64,000 bases of DNA from Azoarcus taiwanensis (GCF_012910885.1 NZ_WTVM01000004.1:1-64000); one strand, 5' to 3'; shown: positions 38,096-53,458, counted from the first letter of the stretch. Notes: generated by a model from the letters alone, not told the origin. A program made the numbers and translations.

Positions 38096-38315
38096 GGTTG
38101 ACCCTCCGGTGGCGGTGGTGACGATGAGTCTGTTTCGATACGAAAACAGCTGACCACAACACGGACTATGAAAACATCTGTTCGTGGAGGTTCCAGCGTT
38201 GAGGCGCGCGTCGCGTGTTCGCTCGAGTTTGAAGCAATGCGCCGGATGTTCAAACGTTATTGCATTCCAATCCCCCCTTGGTCGAATGCTAGTACTGGTT
38301 CAATTCAGGTGATTC

Positions 38316-38606
38316 ATGAAACCCTCGGACGCACTTCGACACCGCGAGCAGTTGATCCGCGACGCGGTCGCGCGGTTTCGTGTGCGCAATCCGCGGGTGT
38401 TCGGTTCGGTATTGCATGGAACCGACAAGGACGGCAGTGATCTCGATCTGCTCGTGGATCCACAACCTGGAACGACTCTGTTCGACTTGGGTGACCTGCA
38501 GGTAGAGCTTGAAGACATGCTGGGCGTTCGCGTTGATGTGGTCACACCCCGTGACCTGCCCAAGCGGATCCGCGCGCGAGTGATTGGTGAAGCCCACCCG
38601 CTGTGA
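38316..38606 (+). CDS. mntA: MNT-type nucleotidyltransferase antitoxin (MntA-like), orphan
   Basis: This protein has 96 residues. It is a minimal nucleotidyltransferase: VFGSVLHGTDKDGSDLDLLVDP contains the GS motif and the DxD metal pair, and a third acidic residue follows in VRVDVVTP. MntA antitoxins adenylylate and silence HEPN toxins (HepT), which are usually encoded immediately downstream in overlap. Here a GTG overlaps the stop (GTGA) and begins MKNAERLKQRS, but after 15 codons it enters the CRISPR array. The partner is therefore absent or destroyed. The gene is the neighbour at the oldest end of the array. Confidence 0.8.
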   Translation: MKPSDALRHREQLIRDAVARFRVRNPRVFGSVLHGTDKDGSDLDLLVDPQPGTTLFDLGDLQVELEDMLGVRVDVVTPRDLPKRIRARVIGEAHPL

Positions 38607-38646
38607 AGAACGCGGAGCGCCTGAAGCAGCGATCCTTCGGCGTGAA
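38603..38646 (+). pseudogene. possible 5' remnant of a HEPN toxin gene (hepT) cut by the array
   Basis: GTG at 38603 overlaps the mntA stop by 4 bp, as in intact mntA-hepT pairs, and opens MKNAERLKQRSFGVK before running into the terminal CRISPR repeat. The stretch is too short for family proof; position and coupling are the evidence. Confidence 0.35.
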
Positions 38647-45344
<6,698 letters not shown>

Positions 45345-45635
45345 TCAAAGGATGAGCGGGCCCTTCAGGTCGAGCACCGCTTTGGCACCGACGTGTTCGA
45401 CTTTGGTCTGCCAGTTCTTGCCGAGGTAGTAGAAACGCAGACTGTCCTGCTCCGGGTTGATCAGGTCGCACAGCTTGCTCTTGAGAAAGGTCCACTGCGC
45501 GAAATCCACTTCGATCTCGAACACGGAATATTGCACCCGCTGGCCGTAGTCCCGGCATGCCTTGGCGATCCGGCGCAGGCGTTTCTGACCGCTGGTGCTG
45601 GTGGTGCTGACATCGTAGCTGACGAGAACCATCAT
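45345..45635 (-). CDS. cas2: Cas2, adaptation protein
   Basis: This protein has 96 residues starting [31 protein letters not shown]; the second ATG is at 45632. The catalytic-position Asp is in SYDVST, and [19 protein letters not shown] is the typical ferredoxin-like core. Cas2 dimers hold two Cas1 dimers in the spacer-integration complex. The gene starts 8 bp after cas1 and is the last gene of the operon, directly before the leader. Confidence 0.97.
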   Translation of the reverse strand: MMVLVSYDVSTTSTSGQKRLRRIAKACRDYGQRVQYSVFEIEVDFAQWTFLKSKLCDLINPEQDSLRFYYLGKNWQTKVEHVGAKAVLDLKGPLIL

Positions 45636-45643
45636 GGCGGCAC

Positions 45644-46684
45644 CTATTTCCACAGAAAGGGCGGATAGGCATCCAGGTCGCCGCGCAGATGCCGGGCGAG
45701 CAACTGCGCCTGGATGGCGGGGAAGAGGCCGATGTCGAGTTTCTCGTCGAGGAACACGTGGCGCAATTGCTCGCGCTTGCGTTCCTGATAGGCGGTGAGC
45801 ACCGTCTTGCGCGAGTCCTCCTTCAGCAACACCGCACCGTTGTCCAGGCGGGTGAAGTCGCGTGCGGATACCTGCTTGCGGTTGATCAGCGACAGGGCCA
45901 GACGGTCGGCGAACACGGGTCGGAACTCTTCGACGAGATCCAGCGCCAGGCTGGGACGACCGGGGCGGTCTCGGTGGAGAAACCCGACGGCGGGATCGAG
46001 GCCCACGGTTTCGAGCGCAGAGCGGCAATCGTGCGTCAGCAGGGTATAGAGAAAGGACAGCAGCGCATTCGCTGCATCAGTGGGCGGACGCCGGCTACGA
46101 CCGCCGAACCGCATTGCCGCGTCCGGCACGCGGATGAGGTGATCGAGCACGCCGAAGTAGGCCTGAGCCGCTTCGCCCTCCAGGCCGCGCAACACGTCGA
46201 CCGGTGCCTCGCCAAGCAACCGCGCACCGATGCGCTTCAGGCGCTTGTCGGTATGGGCGAGCGCGTCGCGCGCCGCTGGCGGCAGATCGTCACCGTAGTC
46301 GCGCAGCCCACGTGACACCACCGCGCGCTGGTTGTGCACCTTGCCCACCAGCAGGTTGCGCACGATGGCGGCGCAGCGCGCCCCGTCATCGCTGCGTCGG
46401 TACTGCTCGCGGCGCAGCAACACGTTGCCGGAGACCGGCCCTTCCACGCGAGCGAGGAATTTGCCGTTGGGGCTCAGATAGCTCACGCAAATCCCCTGCT
46501 CGGCGCAGTAGCCGAGCAGCGGCGGCGACACCAGCACACGGCCAAAGCACACCAGGCCGTCGAGCATGTGTGCCGGCAGGCGGGCGCGGGTTTCGCCTTC
46601 CACCTCCATGACGATGTTTTCGCCGTCCTTGCGCAGCCACGCGCCTTCGGTGGTCACGTATACGGTGTTGAGCTGGCGGCGCAT
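45644..46684 (-). CDS. cas1: Cas1, integrase of spacer acquisition (type I-C)
   Basis: This protein has 346 residues. It has an N-terminal beta domain ([23 protein letters not shown]) and a C-terminal helical catalytic domain with the metal-binding Glu in [15 protein letters not shown], the His in [24 protein letters not shown] and the acidic residues that follow. The gene is 3 bp from cas4. The form matches Cas1 of type I-C loci. Confidence 0.97.
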   Translation of the reverse strand: MRRQLNTVYVTTEGAWLRKDGENIVMEVEGETRARLPAHMLDGLVCFGRVLVSPPLLGYCAEQGICVSYLSPNGKFLARVEGPVSGNVLLRREQYRRSDDGARCAAIVRNLLVGKVHNQRAVVSRGLRDYGDDLPPAARDALAHTDKRLKRIGARLLGEAPVDVLRGLEGEAAQAYFGVLDHLIRVPDAAMRFGGRSRRPPTDAANALLSFLYTLLTHDCRSALETVGLDPAVGFLHRDRPGRPSLALDLVEEFRPVFADRLALSLINRKQVSARDFTRLDNGAVLLKEDSRKTVLTAYQERKREQLRHVFLDEKLDIGLFPAIQAQLLARHLRGDLDAYPPFLWK

Positions 46685-46687
46685 GCG

Positions 46688-47323
46688 TCAGGGCTCCTCG
46701 GCAATCTGCTCGCGTAGCCAGGCTTCGACGTCCCGCCCCTTGCCGAGCAGCTTGGGTTGGCATAGCTCGATGAGTGAACAGGCGTCGCAGCGTTTCGCCA
46801 GATAGCTCGCCGTTGGTGTTTGCCCCGCGCGGATCATCTCGCGCGTGGCCTGTATGGTTTCCAGGGTCAGCCGACGCAGTTCGTCGTCGAATACCACCGT
46901 CTGTCGACGGCGGGTCTGACCATAGAACAAGGCGCCCTCATCCACCCGGCAGCCGAACATCGCTTCCAGGCACAGCGCCTGCGCGCACAGCTGCACCTCG
47001 TCGGCACGGTGGGCCTTGGGGCGGCCGCGCTTGTACTCGACCGGCACGGGATGCTCGCCCCCCGCGTCCGCCCGGAACTCGACGACATCCGCCACCCCGG
47101 CGATGCCAAGTTCCGCGCTGGACAGTGGCATCGCGGTAATCGTGCGCACGCCATGGCGGCGCTCGATCTGCGGGGTGTCGGCGCGGTCGTGCAGCAAACG
47201 CCCTTCCGCAGTCTGGCGGTTCTCGGCCCACAGGCGCTCGACGTGGATCAGCGCGCACTGGCGCGGGCAGTAGAGATAGTGCTGCAGCGCGGACAGGGGG
47301 ACGAGATCGTCGGACTCCTCCAT
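46688..47323 (-). CDS. cas4: Cas4, PAM-processing nuclease
   Basis: This protein has 211 residues. Iron-sulfur cysteines are visible in YLYCPRQCALIH and at the C terminus (KRCDACSLIELC). The RecB-like nuclease core has GVADVVEF and VEYKRGRPKAH. Cas4 trims prespacers so that only fragments next to the correct PAM are inserted in the right orientation. It is read between cas7c and cas1 with short gaps. Confidence 0.96.
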   Translation of the reverse strand: MEESDDLVPLSALQHYLYCPRQCALIHVERLWAENRQTAEGRLLHDRADTPQIERRHGVRTITAMPLSSAELGIAGVADVVEFRADAGGEHPVPVEYKRGRPKAHRADEVQLCAQALCLEAMFGCRVDEGALFYGQTRRRQTVVFDDELRRLTLETIQATREMIRAGQTPTASYLAKRCDACSLIELCQPKLLGKGRDVEAWLREQIAEEP

Positions 47324-47349
47324 GCTTCACTCCCCCTTCGCCCGCTGCC

Positions 47350-48231
47350 TTACAGCAGCTCGCGCACGCTCACGCCCTTGGGCATGGCTTCCGCATCGAC
47401 GTTGATGCGATAGTCCGCAAAGTTGCGCGCGGGACGGTCTTCAGTGCCCTCGGCGCGCTGCACCTTGACCGCGTCGAACAGCACGTGCGCCGGGGCATCG
47501 CCCATGGCGTTTTCGTGTTCGAACACGATCAGCTTGCGCGCCGCCATCTCGCCCCGCGCCGCGGAGCGGTCGTGCTCGAACATGTTGATGAGTGCGTTCC
47601 ACAGCAGTTGCAGGTCGTCATCGGAAAAGCCGGTGCGCTCGGCCAGCTTGGCGGAAACAAAACCGTGGGCGCGATACAGCCCGTAAGGCAGAATGTGCTT
47701 GCGCCCCATGGTGCGGTTGTCTCCGCTTTGCGCTTCGGCTTCCTTCTCGGTGGTGACCGCCATGCGGGTAATGGAGATTTCCAGCGGCAGCACCGGCTCC
47801 ACCGAGGTGGCGAAGGCCAGCTGCACCGGCCCGCGCACCTGGCCGGCGTTGATGCCGGTGGTCATCACCGCGCCAAAGGTGCGCACATCGAAGAAGTTGG
47901 CGCACATCCAGGCGGTGATCTCGCGCGCCTTGGCCTCGTCCTTGGGCAGCTTCTTGTCTTCCGGCTTGATCTCCAGCGCGTCGTAGGCCCGCTTGTGCTG
48001 GTTGTTGAGCACCGCCTTTTCCTGCATGTAGATGGCGAAACCAGGGCCACCGTCCTTGTCCAGCGTGACGAAGTTGCGGATCTTGCGCTTGAGCGCGACG
48101 TCGGTCACCAGACCGCAGTTGGTTTCCGGGTCCAGGCGCGGCAGGTTGCCGGCGTCCGGGTCGCCGTTGGGGTTGCCGTTGGTGACGTCGAACAGATAAA
48201 CGAACTCGTAGCGGTGGGCGATGGCGGTCAT
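47350..48231 (-). CDS. cas7c: Cas7c (Csd2), Cascade backbone
   Basis: This protein has 293 residues from ATG 48231, overlapping the cas8c stop as ATGA. The N terminus [27 protein letters not shown] is the hallmark of Csd2/Csh2, and [31 protein letters not shown] is also conserved. Several copies line the crRNA in the I-C effector. Kinks in the crRNA between Cas7 copies flip out every sixth base, which matters for the small RNA proposed between cas3 and cas5c. Confidence 0.97.
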   Translation of the reverse strand: MTAIAHRYEFVYLFDVTNGNPNGDPDAGNLPRLDPETNCGLVTDVALKRKIRNFVTLDKDGGPGFAIYMQEKAVLNNQHKRAYDALEIKPEDKKLPKDEAKAREITAWMCANFFDVRTFGAVMTTGINAGQVRGPVQLAFATSVEPVLPLEISITRMAVTTEKEAEAQSGDNRTMGRKHILPYGLYRAHGFVSAKLAERTGFSDDDLQLLWNALINMFEHDRSAARGEMAARKLIVFEHENAMGDAPAHVLFDAVKVQRAEGTEDRPARNFADYRINVDAEAMPKGVSVRELL

Positions 48232-48650
48232 TGGTCGGCTCCTTCGGTTTCGATGTCGGTGGGTTCGGCGGGCGCGTCCCCGGCCGCGTCGCGGCGCGTG
48301 AAGTAGGACTGCGACTGGTGGTAGTAGCCGATGGCAAAGCGGCCCTGGTCTTCGATCCTGAGGCTGCGCGGGAACTGCTCGGGCAGGCCGCCGACGATCT
48401 CGCGGATGTCTTTCTCCAGGTTCACCGCCTGGCCCATGCGCTCCTTGCGCAGCTTGCCGAGGTGGTTCTGGGTGTTGCGCAACAGCACCGGAAAGATCGA
48501 GGCCGGTGTGGCCGATGCCGCGCCGTAGAAGCGGTCGCGAATCGTGGCGTTGACCTGGCCGCCCAGGGCGGCGCGCTGCACGTTTTCCAGCACTGCGAAC
48601 AGCCGCCCGAGCAGGTAACCGGGCTGGGTGGATTGCTTGTCGAGACTCAC
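48228..48650 (-). CDS. cas11c: Cas11c, small Cascade subunit from an internal start in cas8c
   Basis: An in-frame GTG at 48650 inside cas8c is preceded, five bases upstream, by a strong ribosome binding site, GAGGAGGAGA (complement of about 48655-48665). Translation from it would give 140 residues beginning [18 protein letters not shown] and ending with cas8c. Type I-C Cascade in other bacteria is known to need such an internally initiated small subunit. The site here is better than many true gene starts in this window, so it is reported as a separate product. Confidence 0.8.
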   Translation of the reverse strand: MSLDKQSTQPGYLLGRLFAVLENVQRAALGGQVNATIRDRFYGAASATPASIFPVLLRNTQNHLGKLRKERMGQAVNLEKDIREIVGGLPEQFPRSLRIEDQGRFAIGYYHQSQSYFTRRDAAGDAPAEPTDIETEGADQ

Positions 48651-50051
48651 GGGGATCTCCTCCTCGGATGTACGAATGTCCCGGCGCCGTTCGCGCGCCA
48701 GAACGCCCTTGCACAAGGCCACGCGCAGGCCGGAAATGTCTCCGTCCGCCCGAAACCGCATGATGGTGTTGGCCAACAGACTGCGTGGATACGGCCCGCC
48801 GCTGAGAATGGCGCGCATCGTCTCGCCGATGACGATGTTGATCGCGTCGTCGGCCTTGGGTTTGGCGCCCTCGCGGTGCGGCACCGTTGCCAGCACCAGC
48901 CGATATACGGACGGCTCGGTGCGCCACGGCAGCGGCTCCAGAAGCAGATCTTCCGCATGCTGGGCGATACGGCCAGCGAGCATCCCCAGCGTATCCACCT
49001 GCCAGAAGCGTACCGACAGGCGCGAGGCGTTGGGTGCGAGGCCCAGCACATACATGCGGGTGTCGGGTTCGAGATTGGGCGCGAGGTCCGTCACCGGGCG
49101 GCCTTTCGCGATGCGGTCCAGCACCGCACGTACCCGGGCTGCCTCCGAGGCATCATCGGCAGGCGGGCTGAGCATGGCGAAGAGGGTGTCTTCGGCCGCT
49201 GCCGCTTGAGCGGCATCCGCAGCCTCGGCCCAGAACACCACCGAGGTGTCGCCCACTTGCAGGCGCTGGCGGTTGTGTTCGCCCCGACGCAGCAGATAGT
49301 TCAACGCCGTGGTGTAGGCAAAGGCGGCTTGTTCGGACACCGGAGCGTTGTACCCCTGGTCCTTGCCGTAGGACTTGAAGGCGTCGAGGTTGAACGAGAC
49401 GATGGAGGCGCCAGCAACTTGCGCGCCCCATACGCCCTTAATCGACGGATGCAGGCGGGCCACCGGCGCCACTTCGCCGCTGACCAGGCAGACCACCCCG
49501 CTTGCCGCCGCTTCCTTTCCCGCGTCGCCTGCGAGCAGACGGGCACGCACCGCCTGCGCGGCTGGTCGGTCGTGCAGGTAGCACTGTTCGCCGACCATCC
49601 GGAACACGAGGTTGGCGTCGACCATGTCGGCAGGGAAGCCACGTTCCTCGAACTGCTCCGGCGACCAGCCGCGCAGGAAACTGAGCAAGGCCTGGAGTCC
49701 GGGGTCGTCCTCGCCGGCGAGCACGGTTTCATGCAATTCGACGAAGGCCTCATGCTCCTTGTCGGCGCGCTTGCTGGTGTTGCTCACACCAAGCACGTAG
49801 CTGGTCTTGTCCCACAGCAAGTTGGACTTGATGCCCACTGTGCGTTTTTCGGCCTGCGGCACATTGAGCATGCGCGGCAGGGGTTTCTTGCCGGAGGTGT
49901 CGCGAATGTCGTTGACCTGCGCCACATCGCCATCCGGTGTCAGCAGGATCTCGAAGCTGATCTTTTCCTGGCTGCAGCCGGCGGGGGCCACATCCTCGGC
50001 CTGTTGCTCGATCAGCCGCTCGTAATAGCGGTTCAACGCCTGCAGGATCAT
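48228..50051 (-). CDS. cas8c: Cas8c (Csd1), large Cascade subunit
   Basis: This protein has 607 residues from ATG 50051, which overlaps the cas5c stop as ATGA. The N terminus [17 protein letters not shown] and the central [27 protein letters not shown] are typical of Csd1. The subunit recognises the PAM (5'-TTC in type I-C) and opens target DNA. The last 140 residues are also made separately as Cas11c. The 3' end overlaps the cas7c start by 4 bp. Confidence 0.96.
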   Translation of the reverse strand: MILQALNRYYERLIEQQAEDVAPAGCSQEKISFEILLTPDGDVAQVNDIRDTSGKKPLPRMLNVPQAEKRTVGIKSNLLWDKTSYVLGVSNTSKRADKEHEAFVELHETVLAGEDDPGLQALLSFLRGWSPEQFEERGFPADMVDANLVFRMVGEQCYLHDRPAAQAVRARLLAGDAGKEAAASGVVCLVSGEVAPVARLHPSIKGVWGAQVAGASIVSFNLDAFKSYGKDQGYNAPVSEQAAFAYTTALNYLLRRGEHNRQRLQVGDTSVVFWAEAADAAQAAAAEDTLFAMLSPPADDASEAARVRAVLDRIAKGRPVTDLAPNLEPDTRMYVLGLAPNASRLSVRFWQVDTLGMLAGRIAQHAEDLLLEPLPWRTEPSVYRLVLATVPHREGAKPKADDAINIVIGETMRAILSGGPYPRSLLANTIMRFRADGDISGLRVALCKGVLARERRRDIRTSEEEIPVSLDKQSTQPGYLLGRLFAVLENVQRAALGGQVNATIRDRFYGAASATPASIFPVLLRNTQNHLGKLRKERMGQAVNLEKDIREIVGGLPEQFPRSLRIEDQGRFAIGYYHQSQSYFTRRDAAGDAPAEPTDIETEGADQ

Positions 50052-50722
50052 GACTTGACCTCCTCGCCCTGCCACGGCGGCACCTCGATGACGCCTGCCT
50101 TCAACTGCGCGCGAAAGAAGCGCGGCGTCATGTCCCGGGCGAAATCGATGTCGTGCAGCATCCAGCCCAGGTCCTTGTCCGCATCGCGTTCGGGATGCGC
50201 GTCGGGCAGCGGCTGACCGTCCTCGATCAACTCGAAGTGGGCGGGAAACTCGCGCACACCCAGGCAGGGTGCGTGAAAGTGCTGCCCCTTGCGGGCGCGG
50301 CGGTTGAAGATGTCCAGATGCTTGCCCACCGAATCGTCCGGCCCGGCTTTGTCGGTGAGTTCGAAGTGAGCCTCGATCACATAGGCCACGTCGCGCAACA
50401 CCGTGGCGGCACGCTGCTGGCGGTCTTCATCGACGTAGGTCGCCAGCCCGGCGGTGGAGCCCGCCTTCATCGCCCTGCTCACATTGCCCGGCGACAGCTT
50501 GCTACCAACCTCGTTGCGGCGGATGGATTCAAAGCGCACCGGCTTGAGCACATGGATGCGATCCACCACCCAGCGGATCGCCGGCTTCCAGTGAATAGCC
50601 TCCAGGATGCCGCGCGCGGCCGACGGGGTAATGACGTCGTAGCTCACCCGCTCCACCTTCATTTCCGGCCGCGTGAAGCAGGCCCGATCGCCCCAGACGT
50701 GCAGGCGGATTCCGTAAGTCAT
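50048..50722 (-). CDS. cas5c: Cas5c (Cas5d), crRNA-processing endonuclease and Cascade subunit
   Basis: This protein has 224 residues from ATG 50722 with GGAGGG eight bases upstream; an upstream in-frame ATG would include the intergenic hairpin and is rejected. The protein starts [20 protein letters not shown], and the [23 protein letters not shown] segment is the Cas5d core with the active-site Tyr. In type I-C this protein replaces Cas6: it cuts repeat RNA to leave the 11-base handle and caps the crRNA 5' end. Its leader carries a perfect 12-bp hairpin and the crRNA-like element described separately. Confidence 0.96.
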   Translation of the reverse strand: MTYGIRLHVWGDRACFTRPEMKVERVSYDVITPSAARGILEAIHWKPAIRWVVDRIHVLKPVRFESIRRNEVGSKLSPGNVSRAMKAGSTAGLATYVDEDRQQRAATVLRDVAYVIEAHFELTDKAGPDDSVGKHLDIFNRRARKGQHFHAPCLGVREFPAHFELIEDGQPLPDAHPERDADKDLGWMLHDIDFARDMTPRFFRAQLKAGVIEVPPWQGEEVKS

Positions 50723-50740
50723 CCAATAACCCTCCGAAGT

Positions 50741-50768
50741 TGGCGTCCCGGGATTACCCGGGACGCCA
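50741..50768 (-). promoter_or_regulatory. perfect 12-bp hairpin just upstream of the cas5c ribosome binding site
   Basis: TGGCGTCCCGGG (50741-50752) and CCCGGGACGCCA (50757-50768) are exact inverted copies with a 4-base loop. On the transcribed strand the hairpin follows the spacer-like sequence and precedes the GGAGGG of cas5c by only a few bases. There is no U-run. It could end the small RNA, mark its 3' end by processing or control cas5c translation. Confidence 0.7.
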
Positions 50769-50813
50769 TTCCTCTCAACAGCTACTAGCAAGACACTTTG
50801 GTTTCAACCCACG
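50766..50813 (-). ncRNA. crRNA-like RNA (CreA/CreR-like): degenerate repeat handle plus spacer-like sequence
   Basis: On the minus strand 50813-50801 reads CGTGGGTTGAAAC, which is 12 of 13 identical to the 3' end of the array repeat and covers the whole 5' handle. The bases that follow (50800 downward) begin CAAAGTGTCTTGCTAGTAG. They match a plus-strand site at 51016-51034 that carries a TTC PAM at 51013-51015. Matches are at positions 1-5, 7-11, 13-15, 18 and 19, with mismatches at 6, 12, 16 and 17. The 5' half of the repeat, including its stem, is not preserved. Such an RNA could load Cascade and repress a nearby promoter without cleavage. Confidence 0.65.
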
Positions 50814-50954
50814 TCACCGGCCCAGCCAAACAAGCAAGACGGAGCCAAGCACGCTGACGACACACCACAGCAGAAGGGTAGGACGCCATTGAGCCCTGAC
50901 CTTGAGCTTGAGGTCGATCTCAACATCTGTGGCTACTTCGGACTCTCGTTCCAT
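50814..50954 (-). CDS. 46-residue single-span membrane peptide inside the cas operon (candidate CreT-like toxin)
   Basis: ATG 50954 has GGAG eight bases upstream; ATG 50984 in the same frame would give 56 residues. The peptide begins MERESEVATDVEIDLKLKV. It ends in a hydrophobic span, WRPTLLLWCVVSVLGSVLLV, and a short WLGR tail, a shape like known small membrane toxins. The stop codon directly abuts the repeat-like handle at 50813. It lies between the TTC-flanked target site and the crRNA-like element, the position a toxin has in CreTA modules. It is not a known cas gene. The coding potential is plausible, not proven. Confidence 0.5.
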   Translation of the reverse strand: MERESEVATDVEIDLKLKVRAQWRPTLLLWCVVSVLGSVLLVWLGR

Positions 50955-51012
50955 GGCGGCAACTCCGCTGTTGTGCCGTTGCATGGTAGTTCGTCGTTAC
51001 CGATAAGTCCAG

Positions 51013-51035
51013 TTCCAAAGAGTCTTACTAAAAGA
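51013..51035 (+). promoter_or_regulatory. predicted Cascade binding site for the crRNA-like RNA (TTC PAM)
   Basis: TTC at 51013-51015 is followed by CAAAGAGTCTTACTAAAAG, which matches the spacer-like sequence at 50800-50782 at 15 of 19 positions. The first two mismatches fall exactly at 6 and 12. The site lies between the cas3 stop and the small membrane-peptide frame, where a promoter for that frame and for cas5c onward could lie. I could not fix a convincing -35/-10 pair on the minus strand. A plus-strand TTGCAT-N17-GATAAG pair (50979-51007) ends just before it. Confidence 0.6.
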
Positions 51036-51070
51036 TTTCTATTTCTCCTCTACCTAAAGCACCCCCATAG

Positions 51071-53320
51071 CTAGATGATCGTGTTTGCCGAACCCATGAA
51101 CGTAGGCTCCTCCCACCAGATGCCGAACTCGCGACTGTAGATGTCCATGTTCACCAGTTCCATGAACTGCTCCCCCCATTTCTCCGGCGCAACCGGCTGA
51201 ATCGCGCCCGCCTTGCGCAGCGCATCGAAGCCGTTGCGCGGTAGCTGCACCAGGTAAGGCTGCAGCTTGCGCGCGAGGCCGCCGCTCTTGTCCACGTGGC
51301 GCAGGCTCTTCAGGTGCTCGCGGGCGTCGTCGTCGAAGGGTACGATCACCGGCATCTGCACGGTGTCGATCATGCGGAACTTGGCCGCCAGCGTCTCCAG
51401 TGGCAGGGAGTCGATACGGCTTTCCGCGCACAGGCCGAGCAGGTTCGCGGCATCCAGTTCCTTGTCGCCTTTCTGCCAGTAAAGCAGGCGGAAATAGGCC
51501 TCGATCGCGGGCGGCGACAGCGGATCGTCGCGGAATTGCGGTTGGCGCATGACCTCCTGCGCAGCTTGGGCAAACTGACGCAGCTCCGGCGGCGGTGCCC
51601 AGTCGCTGTTGGCCGTGGCGAACACACGCACTTCGCTCAGCGCCGCAGCGCGCTCGCCGTTGCGGTTGCAGCGGCCCGCCGCCTGGGCCACCGAGTCCAG
51701 GCCGGCCTCGGCGCGGTAGACGGTGGGCAGCGAGATGTCGACGCCGGCTTCGATCAACGAGGTCGACACGAGCCGGCAGGGTTCGCCGGCCTTGAGGCGT
51801 ACCCGCACCTCGGCCAGCACCTCGCTGCGGTGTTTGGCGCACATCAGCGTGGTCAGGTGGCGCGCGCCGGGTTGGTCGGCAAGCGCCTGATACAGGGCGC
51901 GGGCGTGGCGGCGGTTGTTGACGATGCACAACACCCGATCAAGGTCGCGGAGCTGCGCCGCGAGCGCGTCATCATCAAGCGTCCCGACATGGCGCACGCG
52001 CACCCGCTCCAGCTTGCGGAACAGTTCCGGCGGGTTCGGGGCGAGTTCGCGCACGTTCTCCAATCCGCCGCGAAAATCCGGCGCGTTCAAGGCTGGCTGG
52101 GTGGCGGTGCACAGGACGATGCTGCTGCGGTAGTTGCGGGCCAGTTCGTCGATGGCGGCGACCGCCGGCCGCAGCAGCTTGAGCGGCAGGGTCTGCGCTT
52201 CGTCGAGGATGACCACGCTGCCGGCGATGTTGTGCAGCTTGCGGCATTGCGATGGGCGTGCGGCGAACAGGCTTTCGAAGAACTGCACGGCGGTGGTGAC
52301 GATGATGGGGGCATCCCAGTTCTCCATCGCCAGCCGCAGCTTCTCGCGGGCCTGGTAGCGCTCGGCGTCCGATCGCGGAAGTGGCGCGGCGACGAAGGCG
52401 CTGTGGTGCTCCAGCACCGCCGCCTCTCCCAGATCGCCCAGCGCGGAACGGAATACCGCGGCGTTCTGCTCAACGATGCTGGTGAAGGGAATCACGAAGA
52501 TCACCCTCCGCAGCCCATGCTTGATGGCGTGGTCGAGCGCGAAGGCCAGCGAGGCGAGCGTCTTGCCGCCACCGGTGGGCACCGTGAGCGAGAACAGACC
52601 GGGCGCGTGCTGCGCGGCTTGGCGCGTATGAGCGAGAATGTCCGCACGGACGCGATTGACGTCGGAGTCAGCGGCGAAGCCGGAAAGATGGGTATCGAGG
52701 CGCTCGCGCAAGGCTTGCAGGGAGGGGGCTTCGAGCGCGCGCGATGCGCTGCGGTCGTTGGGCTGACCGGGAAGGGCGATCTGATCGTAGAAGGCCTCGG
52801 TATCGAGGTAGTCCGCATCGACAAGGCAGGAGAACAGCATGCGCGCGAAGAACGCGAACTGAAACATGCCCAGATCTTTCTGTGGAACGAGTTTGGGTGG
52901 ATTGGCTTGCTCGGGAAGCACGATGTCACGCCGCCAGTCGTCCTTCAGCGGCGGCAACCCAAGACCCTTCAGCCGGTCGCAAAGGGCCGTGCGTTCGTTT
53001 CCCTCGCTACCATTCGCCAAGCCGGCGTGATGGCCCGCGATGCCATAGGCGAGCAGCATGCCGATCGGTCCGAACCGCTCAACCGCGACCATTGCGCCAC
53101 GGGTAGCGTGATCCACACGGATGGCATCTCCGGCTATGCGTCGCTGAAAGTCATCCGTGTACTTCCCGAGGTCATGCAGCAGGCCAGCCACCTGCGCGAG
53201 ATCCTGCCCCCCGAAAACTCGGGCGTGATTCGCCGAAAGGGCACCGACATTGGTCAGGTGCTCAGAGAGCGACTGCCAGTCTGATTGGTCTTCCTTTGAG
53301 GTTGAGTGAGCGAAAAACAC
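51071..53320 (-). CDS. cas3: Cas3 helicase-nuclease (type I-C)
   Basis: This protein has 749 residues from a GTG at 53320 with GAGGAGA about six bases upstream. The HD nuclease is at the N terminus, with His49-Asp50 in GLLHDLGKYTDDF and downstream histidines in GIAGHHAG. The SF2 helicase has Walker A in VPTGGGKTLASLAF, motif II DEAQ in VVILDEAQTLP and motif VI in QAAGRCNRNGER. Cascade bound to DNA recruits it to degrade the target. It is the first gene of the operon; a 348-bp gap separates it from cas5c, whereas all later genes touch or nearly touch. Confidence 0.97.
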   Translation of the reverse strand: MFFAHSTSKEDQSDWQSLSEHLTNVGALSANHARVFGGQDLAQVAGLLHDLGKYTDDFQRRIAGDAIRVDHATRGAMVAVERFGPIGMLLAYGIAGHHAGLANGSEGNERTALCDRLKGLGLPPLKDDWRRDIVLPEQANPPKLVPQKDLGMFQFAFFARMLFSCLVDADYLDTEAFYDQIALPGQPNDRSASRALEAPSLQALRERLDTHLSGFAADSDVNRVRADILAHTRQAAQHAPGLFSLTVPTGGGKTLASLAFALDHAIKHGLRRVIFVIPFTSIVEQNAAVFRSALGDLGEAAVLEHHSAFVAAPLPRSDAERYQAREKLRLAMENWDAPIIVTTAVQFFESLFAARPSQCRKLHNIAGSVVILDEAQTLPLKLLRPAVAAIDELARNYRSSIVLCTATQPALNAPDFRGGLENVRELAPNPPELFRKLERVRVRHVGTLDDDALAAQLRDLDRVLCIVNNRRHARALYQALADQPGARHLTTLMCAKHRSEVLAEVRVRLKAGEPCRLVSTSLIEAGVDISLPTVYRAEAGLDSVAQAAGRCNRNGERAAALSEVRVFATANSDWAPPPELRQFAQAAQEVMRQPQFRDDPLSPPAIEAYFRLLYWQKGDKELDAANLLGLCAESRIDSLPLETLAAKFRMIDTVQMPVIVPFDDDAREHLKSLRHVDKSGGLARKLQPYLVQLPRNGFDALRKAGAIQPVAPEKWGEQFMELVNMDIYSREFGIWWEEPTFMGSANTII

Positions 53321-53364
53321 AATCTGTCTCCTCGCCTGCGTTCGTGCAATGGTACGCGAACGTC

Positions 53365-53387
53365 GTATGCGTAGTGACAGTATGCGT
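53365..53387 (-). repeat. direct repeat in the cas3 promoter region
   Basis: GTATGCGT occurs at 53365-53372 and again at 53380-53387, seven bases apart, between the palindrome and the cas3 start. It may be a second regulator site. Confidence 0.4.
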
Positions 53388-53394
53388 GTTCGAT

Positions 53395-53413
53395 AGGCTC
53401 ACATAGTGAGCCT
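53395..53413. promoter_or_regulatory. palindromic operator upstream of cas3, shared with the WYL regulator gene
   Basis: AGGCTCAC and GTGAGCCT form a perfect 8-bp inverted repeat around ATA, about 75 bp before the cas3 start. The core 17 bp, GGCTCACATAGTGAGCC, recurs at 61939-61955 with two changes, 47 bp before the WYL regulator gene. Confidence 0.65.
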
Positions 53414-53458
53414 GCTCTTTAATGATTTCGTTGCTGCCGCGTGTCGCGAGCAAATGCA

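Noticed and set aside
48231-50216. 661-codon plus-strand frame opposite cas8c
   Set aside because: It is antisense to a well-identified cas gene in GC-rich DNA and has no recognisable domain.
51040-51060. GAGGAG-like sequence after the cas3 stop as the start of a second mini gene
   Set aside because: No ATG, GTG or TTG start follows at a usable distance in an open frame.
50889-51074. 61-codon plus-strand frame in the cas3-cas5c gap
   Set aside because: It is antisense to the operon, has no convincing ribosome site, and its residues give no coherent domain; the minus-strand frame is better.
51296-53284. 662-codon plus-strand frame opposite cas3
   Set aside because: It is a shadow frame of cas3; low-complexity composition with no family signature.
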